From: Bacteroidales bacterium
Lineage (GTDB): Bacteria > Bacteroidota > Bacteroidia > Bacteroidales > UBA932
Assembly (NCBI GenBank): GCA_017429475.1
Contig: JAFROX010000002.1
Location: 62,001-126,000 of the forward strand
Length of the DNA stretch: 64,000 bases
Reading direction: 5' to 3'
The translations under genes were made by a program, and so were the position numbers. The notes below the pieces were generated by a model that worked only from the letters and a program-made list of their open reading frames with translations, had not been told where the DNA came from and did no database searches. How positions within the stretch are numbered: the first letter of the stretch is position 1; each line of letters begins with the position of its first letter. This document shows positions 27,627 through 36,584 of this stretch, piece by piece.

Positions 27627-27672
27627 TAATAATAAGGGCCGCTCCTTTCGGGAAGCGGCCATTATTATTTTA
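27627..27672 (+). terminator. Terminator after the GH3 gene
   Basis: GGGCCGCT and AGCGGCC form a GC-rich stem with a short TTTC-containing loop, flanked by matching A/T arms (AATAATAA and TTATTATT) and a T-rich tail. Confidence 0.85.
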
Positions 27673-27682
27673 ACCTAAAAAC

Positions 27683-27712
27683 TTAACCTATGAAAAACTT
27701 GACTTAGGTTAA
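27683..27712. repeat. Inverted repeat between the GH3 and PPIase genes
   Basis: TTAACCTA and TAGGTTAA are separated by 14 bp, with a further direct TAACCTA copy at 27671. It lies between convergent genes, downstream of the terminator. It has no T-run and no recognised protein motif. Confidence 0.4.
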
Positions 27713-27732
27713 AGCAATAGGCGTGCCACAAT

Positions 27733-28392
27733 TTATTCTTTCACTTCCTTAACTGAAATAATTTTTACAGGCTCGAGAGGAAGATTGCGGTTGTTGGTGG
27801 CTACAGAGGCGATTTTGTCGATGACGTCAAGGCCGGAAATCGTTTCACCGAAAATGGTGTATTCTCCATCCAGATGTTTGCAGCCGTCCTCGCTCTGAAC
27901 AAGATAGAACTGCGAACCTGAAGAAGCTTTCTCGGGATTGACATTGTCACCCCTGCGGGCTGCAGCCAGGGCGCCTTTCTTGTGGGTCTTGCCGGGAACG
28001 ATTTCGGCGGGGATGGTGTAGTTGGGTCCGCCTGTGCCATACTGAGCTTCCTTGCCTTCCTGTTTGGTGAAGGGATCTCCGCCCTGTATCATAAAGTTCT
28101 TGATGACGCGGTGGAAGAGCATTCCGTCATAATAACCGCTCTTTGCCAGCTTCACGAAGTTGTCGCGGTGAAGCGGAGTCTCTTTGTAAAGTTTCACAAC
28201 GATGTCACCCTTTGAGGTGGAAATCTTGAAGACAGGCTCTTCGACGACAGCCTCGGGCTCCTGTACTTCGCCCTGTGAGAAAGAGGGCTGGTCTGCATTG
28301 ATATCTTTTTCGGGGGTCTTGTTGCCGTTCTTGCAACCTGTGAATAAAAGTGCCATTGTTACAATCAGTGATAATGCGAGTACTCGTTTCAT
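27733..28392 (-). CDS. Peptidyl-prolyl cis-trans isomerase, cyclophilin-type lipoprotein
   Basis: A 219-residue envelope folding catalyst. The start at MKRVLALSLIVTMALLFTGC gives a lipobox with Cys20; the longer in-frame extension upstream runs into the divergent gene and has no signal sequence. After an acidic linker, the cyclophilin domain (about 60-215) has FHRVIKNFMIQGGDP and the GSQFYLVQ and FGETISGLDVID motifs. It is probably exported and anchored in a membrane. A TAAATTTG box is 20 bp upstream. Confidence 0.93.
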   Translation of the reverse strand: MKRVLALSLIVTMALLFTGCKNGNKTPEKDINADQPSFSQGEVQEPEAVVEEPVFKISTSKGDIVVKLYKETPLHRDNFVKLAKSGYYDGMLFHRVIKNFMIQGGDPFTKQEGKEAQYGTGGPNYTIPAEIVPGKTHKKGALAAARRGDNVNPEKASSGSQFYLVQSEDGCKHLDGEYTIFGETISGLDVIDKIASVATNNRNLPLEPVKIISVKEVKE

Positions 28393-28412
28393 AATGTTGA
28401 TTATTTGCAGGG

Positions 28413-28420
28413 CAAATTTA
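28413..28420 (-). promoter_or_regulatory. -7 box of the PPIase gene
   Basis: TAAATTTG on the minus strand. It is back to back with the flippase -7 box, 11 bp apart, so the two promoters must overlap. Confidence 0.5.
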
Positions 28421-28431
28421 GCCAAATTTCC

Positions 28432-28439
28432 TATTTTTG
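28432..28439 (+). promoter_or_regulatory. -7 box of the flippase-dut-murF unit
   Basis: TATTTTTG ends 20 bp before the chosen flippase ATG; it helps reject a longer upstream reading-frame extension. A TTTG lies 24 bp upstream, too far for a standard -33 box. Confidence 0.5.
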
Positions 28440-28459
28440 TATGGTATTCTGACTCCGAG

Positions 28460-29954
28460 ATGGCAAATCCGTTGAAACAGTTGGCAGGCGAAACCGCCAT
28501 ATATGGTCTGAGCACCATTCTGGCCCGTGTCGTCAACTTCCTGCTGGTTCCCCTCTACACCGCAATTCTGAGCCGCTCCGACTATGGAGTGGTTACGGAA
28601 TTCCTGTCATATATCGCCATACTGCAGGTAGTCCTCGCCCTCGGACTCGAAACGGGGTGCTTCCGTTACGCCACCATCAAGGAGATAAATAACTCCCCGA
28701 AGGTATTCTCCACGGCCTTCTCCATAGTCTTCATCCTGTGCGCCGTGTTCTACATCTGCGTCTCGTCTTTCTCCGGCGGCATTTCGACCGCACTCGGATA
28801 TGAAGGCAACGGACGCGTCATCAAGTATGTGGGGCTCATCCTGTGGATAGACACCATTACGGCCATAATCTTTGCCAGGCTGCGATACGAGCACAAGGCC
28901 ATCAAGTTCGCCATCATAAAGACCTTGAAAATCTTTACTGAACTTGGGGTGAACCTGATGCTCTACCTACTCTTCCCCAAATTCGCCGCATCTCATCCTG
29001 ACAGCTGGATGCTCAATTTCGTGAGTGCCACTCCCGACTATACCTACGCGATTTTCGCCATCCTGGTGAGCTGCCTGGTGTGCCTGCTCCTGCTTCTGCC
29101 GGAGGTCCACAGGCTGCACTTCCATCTGGACAAAGAGCTCGCGAAATCGCTGCTGATCTACTCGCTGCCGCTTATGATAGCGGGCCTGCCCGGAGTGCTG
29201 AACGACTTTATGGACCGCATCCTGATGCGATTCCTCAACGCCGATCCGGAATTGTGGCGTGCCGACCTGGGTGTATATCAGGCCGGAGTGAAGATTGCCG
29301 TCATTATGTCCCTCTTCGTCCAGATGTTCCGCTATGCGGCGGAGCCATTCTTCTTCCAGAGGGAAAAAGACAAGGACAACAAGGCCCTTTACGCACAGGT
29401 GATGAGCTATTTCGTGGCCTTCTGCATGTTCGGATTCCTGGTGGTAACGCTCTATCTCGACGAGATCGGTCTCATCCTCGGCCGCAACTTCCGCGAAGGC
29501 CTCGCCATTACGCCCATAATGCTTATGGCCTATGTGCTGCTGGGAATGCAGTTCAACATAAGCATGTGGTACAAGCTGAGCGGCAAGACCGGCTATGCCG
29601 TCTGGATCACCCTTGCCGGCCTGGTCGTCACACTCGCCATCAACATAATATTCATGCCCCGCTTCAGCTACTATGCGGCTGCATGGGGCCACGTAGCAAG
29701 CTACGTCGTGATGATGGCAATATCCCTGTGGCTTGGAAACAAATACTACCCCATACCCTACAACTGGGTACAGATATTCCTCTGCATCCTGCTCGGACTG
29801 GGAATATATATCGGCTCGCTGTTCGTGCCAGAACTCTCGCTGTGGCCCAAGCTGGGCGTACAGACCCTGCTTCTGCTCTGCTATCTGGTTCCCGTAGCGA
29901 TCAGCGTCCTGTACTATCGCAGAATTAAACTGAAAGCCTCAAACCACCCGACAT

Positions 29955-29965
<11 letters not shown>
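28460..29965 (+). CDS. Oligosaccharide flippase family protein (MOP superfamily)
   Basis: A 501-residue membrane protein with about fourteen helices. It begins [37 protein letters not shown] (start and first helices), typical of polysaccharide biosynthesis proteins related to Wzx/RfbX. Such proteins move lipid-linked sugars across the inner membrane. The ATG at 28460 is chosen because it lies just after the promoter and begins the conserved part. The gene overlaps dut by 11 bp and probably shares a message with dut and murF. The substrate could be an O-antigen, capsule or other lipid-linked glycan. Confidence 0.85.
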
Positions 29966-30389
<424 letters not shown>

Positions 30390-30392
30390 CTT

Positions 30393-31691
30393 ATGAAAGA
30401 CTTGTACGACATTTTTCTGGAATGCGGAAGCAAGGTGTGCACTGACACCCGCCGCATAGTTCCAGGCTCAGTGTTCTTTGCCCTGAAGGGTGAAAATTTC
30501 GACGGCAACGACTTTGCAGAGGCAGCCCTTGAACAGGGTGCCGCCTACGCCGTGGTCGAAAGGACTCCCGAAGGCGCTGACGACCGCTTCATAAAAGTTC
30601 CTGACACCCTGCAGGCCCTGCAGCAGCTTGCCAGGATCCACCGTATGCATTTCGAGATTCCCGTGGTAGGAATCACCGGAACGAACGGCAAGACCACCAC
30701 CAAGGAACTGGTCAACGCCGTTCTGAGTGCAAAATACCGAACCCTCTGCACCAAGGGCAACCTCAACAACCACATCGGAGTGCCCCTCACCCTGCTCGGA
30801 CTGGACGGAGAGCACCAGATTGCCATTGTGGAAATGGGAGCCAGCCATCCCTGGGAGATAGCGTCTTCCGTTTCGATGGCCCTTCCCACCTGCGGACTCA
30901 TCACCAACGTAGGCCGCGCCCACCTCGAAGGATTCGGTTCGTTCGAGGGCGTCAAGAAGACCAAAGGCGAACTTTATGACTTCCTCAACGCCACATCCGG
31001 CACGGTCTTCTACAATGCGGACAGCAGCGACATCTGCTCGATGGTGAAGACACGCGACAAACTGGTCAGGATAGCCTACGGAGTGAAATACCAGGGCGTG
31101 AAGATACTGCCGGCAAACGTGCAGGAGCCGTTCCTGAGAATCGAAATGCCCGGCGGCCGCGTGATACGGACCCGTCTGGTCGGAGCCTACAACGCCGACA
31201 ACGTGCTGGCCGCCCTCTGCGTGGCAAGGCATTTCGGGGTTGAAGAGGATGCCGCCATTGCAGCGATCGAGGCATACGTGCCTTCCAACAACCGTTCTCA
31301 GATGGTCTCTACGGCAAGCAATACCCTCATCGTGGATGCCTACAATGCCAACCACACAAGCATGCTCACTTCGCTCGACAATTTCGCCGCCACGGACTTC
31401 GGAAACAAGGTGCTGATCCTCGGCGATATGTATGAGCTCGGAGAGTTCTCGCGACAGGCCCACGCCGACGTATTGCGCAAAGCCTGCGGCATCACGGGTG
31501 AACTGTTCCTCGTCGGCCGCGGCGAGTTCAAGGCAGCAGCAGCCGATGTGCCGGAAGCAGCGTGTGCAAAGTTCTTCGACAGCGCCGAAGCCCTCCGCCA
31601 ATGGCTGGAAGAGAATCCTCTAAAGGACAGGACAATTCTCTTGAAGGGCTCTAACAGCAACCGGCTGTTTATTCTGCCCGAAATTCTTTGA
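30393..31691 (+). CDS. murF: UDP-N-acetylmuramoyl-tripeptide--D-alanyl-D-alanine ligase
   Basis: MurF adds D-Ala-D-Ala to the UDP-MurNAc-tripeptide, the last cytoplasmic step of peptidoglycan precursor synthesis. The 432-residue protein has the MurF N-terminal domain with CTDTRRIVPGSVFFALKG, the ATP loop GTNGKTTTKEL (about residue 95), and the C-terminal domain with NNRSQMV and DAYNANHTSM. It sits outside the usual dcw cluster, which is not in this window. Confidence 0.97.
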   Translation: MKDLYDIFLECGSKVCTDTRRIVPGSVFFALKGENFDGNDFAEAALEQGAAYAVVERTPEGADDRFIKVPDTLQALQQLARIHRMHFEIPVVGITGTNGKTTTKELVNAVLSAKYRTLCTKGNLNNHIGVPLTLLGLDGEHQIAIVEMGASHPWEIASSVSMALPTCGLITNVGRAHLEGFGSFEGVKKTKGELYDFLNATSGTVFYNADSSDICSMVKTRDKLVRIAYGVKYQGVKILPANVQEPFLRIEMPGGRVIRTRLVGAYNADNVLAALCVARHFGVEEDAAIAAIEAYVPSNNRSQMVSTASNTLIVDAYNANHTSMLTSLDNFAATDFGNKVLILGDMYELGEFSRQAHADVLRKACGITGELFLVGRGEFKAAAADVPEAACAKFFDSAEALRQWLEENPLKDRTILLKGSNSNRLFILPEIL

Positions 31692-31715
31692 TTGCCTAAA
31701 AATCTTATAAATTTG
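31687..31715 (+). promoter_or_regulatory. Promoter of the GT2 gene following murF
   Basis: TTTG, 17 bp, then TAAATTTG. The -7 box ends 8 bp before the ATG, so the leader would be about 5 nt. The -33 box overlaps the end of murF. Confidence 0.5.
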
Positions 31716-31723
31716 TATTCCCT

Positions 31724-32734
31724 ATGGATACGGCGATAGTCATACTCAACTGGAACGGACTGCATTTCCTGAAGCGGTTCCTGCCCGTGCTGGAGGACTG
31801 TACCCCGAAGGAGAACTTCTTCCTCGTGGTCGCTGACAACGGCTCCATCGACGGCTCGGTTGAATGGCTGAAAGCCGAACATCCCGATGTACAGCTTATC
31901 GAGTTCGACCGCAACTACGGTTTCACGGAAGGATACAACCGCGCGTTCCGGGAAATTGAGGCCGACTATTACATCCTGCTGAATTCCGATGTGGAAGTCA
32001 CGCCAGGATGGGCCGAGACCCTCATCAACTTTATGGAGGACAACCCCGACGCCGGAATCTGCCAGCCCAAGATACTGTCGGAGTCGGCCAGGGACACTTT
32101 CGAATATGCCGGAGCCTGCGGTGGTTTCATCGACCATTTCGGCTATCCTTTCTGCCGCGGACGTATCCTGAGCAACATAGAGAAAGACCACGGCCAATAC
32201 GACGAGGAAGAAGAGATTTTCTGGGCTACAGGAGCCTGTATGGTCGTGCGATCTTCGCTCTACCACCATCTCGGCGGTCTTGACGACCTGTTCTTCGCCC
32301 ATATGGAAGAAATAGACTTCTGCTGGCGCGCCAAACTGCTCGGATTCCAAGTTTGGGCCGTTCCCCAGGCCAAGGTCTACCACGTAGGCGGCGGCACCCT
32401 GCCCAACAACGCCCCTCAGAAGCTGTATTACAACTACCGCAACAACCTGCTGATGCTCTACAAGAACCTTCCGGGCAACGTGCGCTGGAGCATCATCACC
32501 ACCCGCAAGTTTCTTGATTTCTGCTCTGCGATGGTATATCTGGTCACTTTCAGATGGGATTCCTTCAAGGCCGTATTCCGCGCACACCGCGACTACCGCA
32601 GACTGAAGAAAGTTGAAGACCATTCCGTTTTCTCTGAAGAATTCAACGACATCGGCCACCTTCGCGGCAGCATCCTGCTGAAGTTCTTCCTCAGCGGCAA
32701 GAAACTGACCTTCGACCAGCTTCGCTTCAAGTGA
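31724..32734 (+). CDS. Glycosyltransferase family 2 (rhamnosyltransferase-like)
   Basis: A 336-residue GT-A fold enzyme of the type that adds sugars during cell-surface glycan assembly. Motifs: the N-terminal IVILNWNG, VADNGSIDGS, the metal-binding DVE in LLNSDVEVTPGW, and the catalytic-base region HMEEIDFCWRAKLLGF. The C-terminal part has two amphipathic or membrane-associated helices. Donor and acceptor cannot be read from the sequence. Its TGA stop overlaps the GTG start of the next gene. Confidence 0.9.
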   Translation: MDTAIVILNWNGLHFLKRFLPVLEDCTPKENFFLVVADNGSIDGSVEWLKAEHPDVQLIEFDRNYGFTEGYNRAFREIEADYYILLNSDVEVTPGWAETLINFMEDNPDAGICQPKILSESARDTFEYAGACGGFIDHFGYPFCRGRILSNIEKDHGQYDEEEEIFWATGACMVVRSSLYHHLGGLDDLFFAHMEEIDFCWRAKLLGFQVWAVPQAKVYHVGGGTLPNNAPQKLYYNYRNNLLMLYKNLPGNVRWSIITTRKFLDFCSAMVYLVTFRWDSFKAVFRAHRDYRRLKKVEDHSVFSEEFNDIGHLRGSILLKFFLSGKKLTFDQLRFK

Positions 32735-33138
32735 TAATCCGCATCTTCACTCCGTTGCGCCGCATTCGCCGAAGAAGGCGCAAAGCCGTTCCGGACGAGG
32801 CTCTTCGGGCCGAGGCCAAGGCCTGGCTCGTACCGCGGCTTGCCACGCTTGCCGCAAAGCACGGTTTCAGTTACAACAAAGTATTCATCAAGAACAACGT
32901 GTCCAACTGGGGAAGCTGCAGCACGAAAGGCAACATCAACCTCAACATGCAGCTTATGCGTCTGCCCGAGGAGCTGAGGGATTACGTGATGCTCCACGAA
33001 CTCTGCCACCTGAAACAGCTGAACCACGGACCGGAATTCCACGCGCTGCTGGACTCCCTGTGCGGAGGCAGGGAGAAGGAGCTGCGCAGGCAGCTACGGC
33101 AATATCGCATAGGGGCTAACGGCGCCAGTGCCTCTTGA
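32731..33138 (+). CDS. YgjP-like metallopeptidase domain protein (DUF45)
   Basis: A 135-residue protein with an Arg-rich N-terminus. It has the family pattern NNVSNWGSCSTKGNINLN, then the zinc site H89-E90-x2-H93 and a third ligand region ending at H104 (HELCHLKQLNHGPEFH). The start is GTG, giving a 4-bp overlap with the preceding glycosyltransferase stop. The native substrate of YgjP proteins is unclear. The last 23 bp overlap the 3' end of the convergent flippase gene. Confidence 0.85.
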   Translation: MIIRIFTPLRRIRRRRRKAVPDEALRAEAKAWLVPRLATLAAKHGFSYNKVFIKNNVSNWGSCSTKGNINLNMQLMRLPEELRDYVMLHELCHLKQLNHGPEFHALLDSLCGGREKELRRQLRQYRIGANGASAS

Positions 33139-34558
33139 TGAACACGCGGGCCTCGCGATAGATTGCAGAATCGAGAAACTTCAGGGCGAGCACGTAAAGG
33201 ACCACTGTGACAATTATCTTGGCGCAGAGCAGCAAGGCCGCATTATGGACGAATCTGGTCGCAAAGTAAGTGACAGTCACCACCAGGATGGCCAGCCCTG
33301 CATATGGGAGCACGTCCATCAGCAACATAGGCAGCGTATATCCCACGTGTCTTCCGCTGATCAGCTGCCAGGCAGCCAGGACCACGAAATTGCAGGCGGC
33401 GATCGAAATGGCAATCACGTTTATTCCATACCTGTACACCACGAACGCCATCGCTATCTGAAGGGCCGCCCCTATGACGGTGATGAGCAGGTTCAGGTCG
33501 GAACGGCCGTGAGCGATGTTCATCTGGGAATACATATTCGAAAGCGAGAGGGCGATGCAGCCGATACTTATGAACTGCATCACAGGAACGCTCGGCATGA
33601 ATTCGGGATTGATGACCTGGATTAGCTGCGGAGCTATGAAGGCAATGCCAAGCATCGCCGGACAAACCATACAGGCAGTCAGCCTCATAAACTTGCGGAA
33701 TACTTTCAGGCTTCTTTCGGCATTGTCCACAACTTTGGCCATCGTTGGCTGGGCAACGCTGTTTACGGTACCTGAAATCATCGTCTGCCCCATCACTGTC
33801 CATTTGTTTCCCTGGGAGTAGAAACCCACCTCCCTCTCTGTATACGCCCTGCCGAGCACTACGGAAAATATGTTGTTCTGCAGCTGGGTCACGAACGAGG
33901 CGATGACGAGTTTGAAGCTGAAGCCGAACATCTCCCATACAGGATGGAAATTCAATTTGAGAGTAGGATGCCACGGAACTATTATTATCCTGAGCAGCGA
34001 TGCTACGAAGCTCATCAGCACTGTATTGACCACCAGCGCCCAGTAGCCATATCCCTTGATGGCCAGGATGATGGCTGCCAGGCCGGCAACTATGCTTGAG
34101 ATTATCTCGATCGCCGCCTTTTCTCGCACCATCAGGAATCGGAACAGATATGCGTTGTACGCCAGTGACATACCGTTGAACACGAATGCGAGGAAGAGCA
34201 CGCGGGAAATAGTCACCAGTTCAGGCTGGTCATAGAATCCGGCGATGAGCGGAGCGCAGAACCACAGCACCACATACATCAGGATGCTGATGAGGTTGTT
34301 GAACCAGAATACGGAGTTGAAATCGTCGTGGCTGAACTCCTTTCGGTTGGCAAGCGCAGAGGTGAAGCCGCCTTCCTGCAGAGTGCCGGCAATACCGGTG
34401 AAGATGGCAAGCATTCCCACCAGACCGTAGTCGCCGGGAGTCAGCTTGCTGAGCAGCACAAGGCCTATCAGCGCGCTGACGACCTGCTTCACGCCGCTGT
34501 TGAAGCCTCCCCAGAAGAGTCCTCTGATAGTCTTTGTCTTCAGTTCTGAACCTGCCAT
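33116..34558 (-). CDS. Lipopolysaccharide biosynthesis flippase, Wzx/WzxC-like (MOP superfamily)
   Basis: A 480-residue membrane protein of about twelve to fourteen helices. It starts MAGSELKTKTIRGLFWGG and continues with VSALIGLVLLSKLTPGDYGLVGMLAIF, the pattern of polysaccharide exporters of the WzxC/Tuc type. The ATG at 34558 is preferred to an upstream TTG at 34567, because a -7 box overlaps the latter. It is a second flippase within 6 kb, suggesting two separate lipid-linked glycans or a capsule/O-antigen pair. Confidence 0.88.
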   Translation of the reverse strand: MAGSELKTKTIRGLFWGGFNSGVKQVVSALIGLVLLSKLTPGDYGLVGMLAIFTGIAGTLQEGGFTSALANRKEFSHDDFNSVFWFNNLISILMYVVLWFCAPLIAGFYDQPELVTISRVLFLAFVFNGMSLAYNAYLFRFLMVREKAAIEIISSIVAGLAAIILAIKGYGYWALVVNTVLMSFVASLLRIIIVPWHPTLKLNFHPVWEMFGFSFKLVIASFVTQLQNNIFSVVLGRAYTEREVGFYSQGNKWTVMGQTMISGTVNSVAQPTMAKVVDNAERSLKVFRKFMRLTACMVCPAMLGIAFIAPQLIQVINPEFMPSVPVMQFISIGCIALSLSNMYSQMNIAHGRSDLNLLITVIGAALQIAMAFVVYRYGINVIAISIAACNFVVLAAWQLISGRHVGYTLPMLLMDVLPYAGLAILVVTVTYFATRFVHNAALLLCAKIIVTVVLYVLALKFLDSAIYREARVFIKRHWRR

Positions 34559-34564
34559 ATCATA

Positions 34565-34572
34565 CAAATTTA
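34565..34572 (-). promoter_or_regulatory. -7 box of the WzxC-like gene
   Basis: TAAATTTG on the minus strand, 6 bp before the ATG; the predicted transcript is nearly leaderless. Confidence 0.5.
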
Positions 34573-34617
34573 AACAATTTAAGGATTATTGCTACCTTCG
34601 TATAACTTCGTGCATCT

Positions 34618-35853
34618 ATGAACGTACTGCTGGTTAATACTTCCGAAACCACAGGAGGCGCCGCAATCGCCTGCGGACGCATCCTGAAAGCCCTTCGCAG
34701 CGAAGGCGTTGACGCACATATGATGGTCCGCAATGCAGAAAGCCACGACGAAGGAGTCATTCCTGTAGGAAACTGGCTGAACAGAAGATGGTGTTTCTTA
34801 TGGGAGAGATTCGTCATATGGCTATGCAATGCCCTGGACCGTAATAATCTGTTCAAGGTGTCAATTGCAAACAGCGGTATTGACATCACCAGGACCAGAG
34901 AGTTCATCGAGGCAGATGTGATCAACCTTCACTGGGTGAACCAGGGAATGCTCTCACTGAAAATCATCGGAAAAATATTGAAGTCCGGTAAGCCGGTGAT
35001 ATGGACGATGCACGATATGTGGCCCTGCACCGGCATTTGCCATCACGCATACGAATGCAATGCTTTCGGCTCAGAATGCGGCGGTTGCCCCTTCCTGCGA
35101 TTCCCGGGCAAGAGAGACTTGTCGTTCAGGATATTCCAGCGCAAGTTGAAGATGTTTGAAAAGGCCGGCAATCTTACTTTTGTGGCCGTAAGCAGCTGGC
35201 TGGAAGACAAGGCATCAAAGAGTGCACTTACCGGACGTTTTCCCGTACGCGTAATTCCCAACGTGCTGCCTCTGGCGCAGTTCAATATCATCGACCGCTC
35301 CGAAGCCCGCAGGATATCAGGAATTCACGAACGTTATGTCCTGGCATTTGGAGCCGCCCGCATCGACGATCCCATAAAAGGTTTCGGATATCTGACTGAA
35401 GCCCTGCGTCTGCTGGTCGTTTCCGGGCAATTCAAGGCAGAAGACATCCGTCTGCTGCTGTTCGGCAGGGTAAGGGACAACTCCGTACTCGATAATATTC
35501 CCGTCCCTTATAGTTATTTGGGATATATAGCCGATGCCAGCAACCTGTCGCAAGTCTACTCTGCCTCAGACGCAACCGTATCTTCCTCCTTATACGAAAC
35601 TTTCGGACAGACTCTGATTGAAGCCATGGCCTGCGGAAGTATCCCTGTTTCTTTCGATGGCAGCGGGCAGACAGACATCATTACACATAAACAGAATGGT
35701 TTTCTGGCGCAAAGACTGTCTGCAGAGAGTCTGGCGGAAGGTATCGCCTGGGCATTCAATCACCATCTTCCTGCCCTGGATCTGCGGCAAAGCGTCATAA
35801 GCCGTTACAGCGAAAGTGCAGTAGCTCGTCAATACATCTCCCTTTTCCAATGA
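34618..35853 (+). CDS. Glycosyltransferase family 4
   Basis: A 411-residue GT-B fold enzyme. The N-terminal domain has VNTSETTGGAAIACGRILKAL (start) and NLHWVNQG. A Cys-rich loop, TGICHHAYECNAFGSECGGCP, is seen in many Bacteroidota colanic-acid-type GT4 enzymes. The C-terminal nucleotide-sugar site has SLYETFGQTLIEAMACG with the usual Glu pair region. It overlaps the next GT2 gene by 4 bp (ATGA), so the two should be translated together. A weak -7 box (TACCTTCG, 34593-34600) lies upstream. Confidence 0.92.
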   Translation: MNVLLVNTSETTGGAAIACGRILKALRSEGVDAHMMVRNAESHDEGVIPVGNWLNRRWCFLWERFVIWLCNALDRNNLFKVSIANSGIDITRTREFIEADVINLHWVNQGMLSLKIIGKILKSGKPVIWTMHDMWPCTGICHHAYECNAFGSECGGCPFLRFPGKRDLSFRIFQRKLKMFEKAGNLTFVAVSSWLEDKASKSALTGRFPVRVIPNVLPLAQFNIIDRSEARRISGIHERYVLAFGAARIDDPIKGFGYLTEALRLLVVSGQFKAEDIRLLLFGRVRDNSVLDNIPVPYSYLGYIADASNLSQVYSASDATVSSSLYETFGQTLIEAMACGSIPVSFDGSGQTDIITHKQNGFLAQRLSAESLAEGIAWAFNHHLPALDLRQSVISRYSESAVARQYISLFQ

Positions 35854-36584
35854 AATATACCATCATAACCATATGCTACAACGCCTCGGCCACGATTGAA
35901 CGCACGCTTCGCAGCGTGACCGGACAGACGTGGACGGACAAGGAATACATAATCGTCGACGGTGCATCGAAAGATTCCACTCTTGAAATCATCTCACGCT
36001 ACCGCGACAATATCGACATCCTGGTAAGCGAACCCGACAAAGGCCTGTACGACGCGATGAACAAGGGCCTCAAGCTGGCCACTGGCGACTATGTCCTCTT
36101 TATGAATGCGGGCGACCGGTTCCACGAGGACACGACCCTGGAGCAGATTGCAGCACAGGTGCAGAAACTGGACAAGCTGCCCGGCGTGATTTACGGAAAC
36201 ACCGCCCTTACCAATATGGCCGGGGAAATCTACGGCATGCGCCGCCTTAACCCTCCCGAACATCTCGACTGGAAGAGTTTCAAGAACGGGATGCTGGTCT
36301 GCCATCAGGCATTCTACGCCCGCAGGGACATTGCCGAGCCCTATGACCTGAGATACCGTTTTTCCGCCGATGTTGACTGGTGCATAAGAGTGATGAAAAA
36401 GGCCGATACCCTCCACAACACCCATCTTATCGTTGCGGATTATCTGGAGGACGGCAGCGGAGTCACAATCGACAACCGCAAGGCATCACTGAAAGAGCGC
36501 TTCGCCATAATGCGCAGGCACTACGGACTGCCCAGCACCCTGCTTCATCACGCCTGGTTCGCAGTGCGTCTTCTCTTCAAATAA
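35850..36584 (+). CDS. Glycosyltransferase family 2 (WcaA/WcaE-like)
   Basis: A 244-residue GT-A enzyme of the short colanic-acid type. It has ITICYNASATIERTLRSV at the start, IVDGASKDST, and EPDKGLYDAMNKGLKLATGDY, followed by the metal-binding AGD of FMNAGDRFHED. It probably adds one sugar to the glycan assembled by the neighbouring GT4 enzyme. Its last 37 bp overlap the 3' end of the convergent yfhO-like gene. Confidence 0.92.
   Translation: MKYTIITICYNASATIERTLRSVTGQTWTDKEYIIVDGASKDSTLEIISRYRDNIDILVSEPDKGLYDAMNKGLKLATGDYVLFMNAGDRFHEDTTLEQIAAQVQKLDKLPGVIYGNTALTNMAGEIYGMRRLNPPEHLDWKSFKNGMLVCHQAFYARRDIAEPYDLRYRFSADVDWCIRVMKKADTLHNTHLIVADYLEDGSGVTIDNRKASLKERFAIMRRHYGLPSTLLHHAWFAVRLLFK

Noticed and set aside
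27627-27712. A/T-rich palindromes considered as an insertion-sequence or att remnant
   Set aside because: No transposase or integrase fragment and no target duplication nearby; the first palindrome is a normal terminator and the second a short inverted repeat.
30468-32659. Long minus-strand frames (377 and 439 codons) opposite murF and the GT2 gene
   Set aside because: Antisense to conserved enzymes; Val/Gly/His-rich composition without motifs, signal peptide or promoter.
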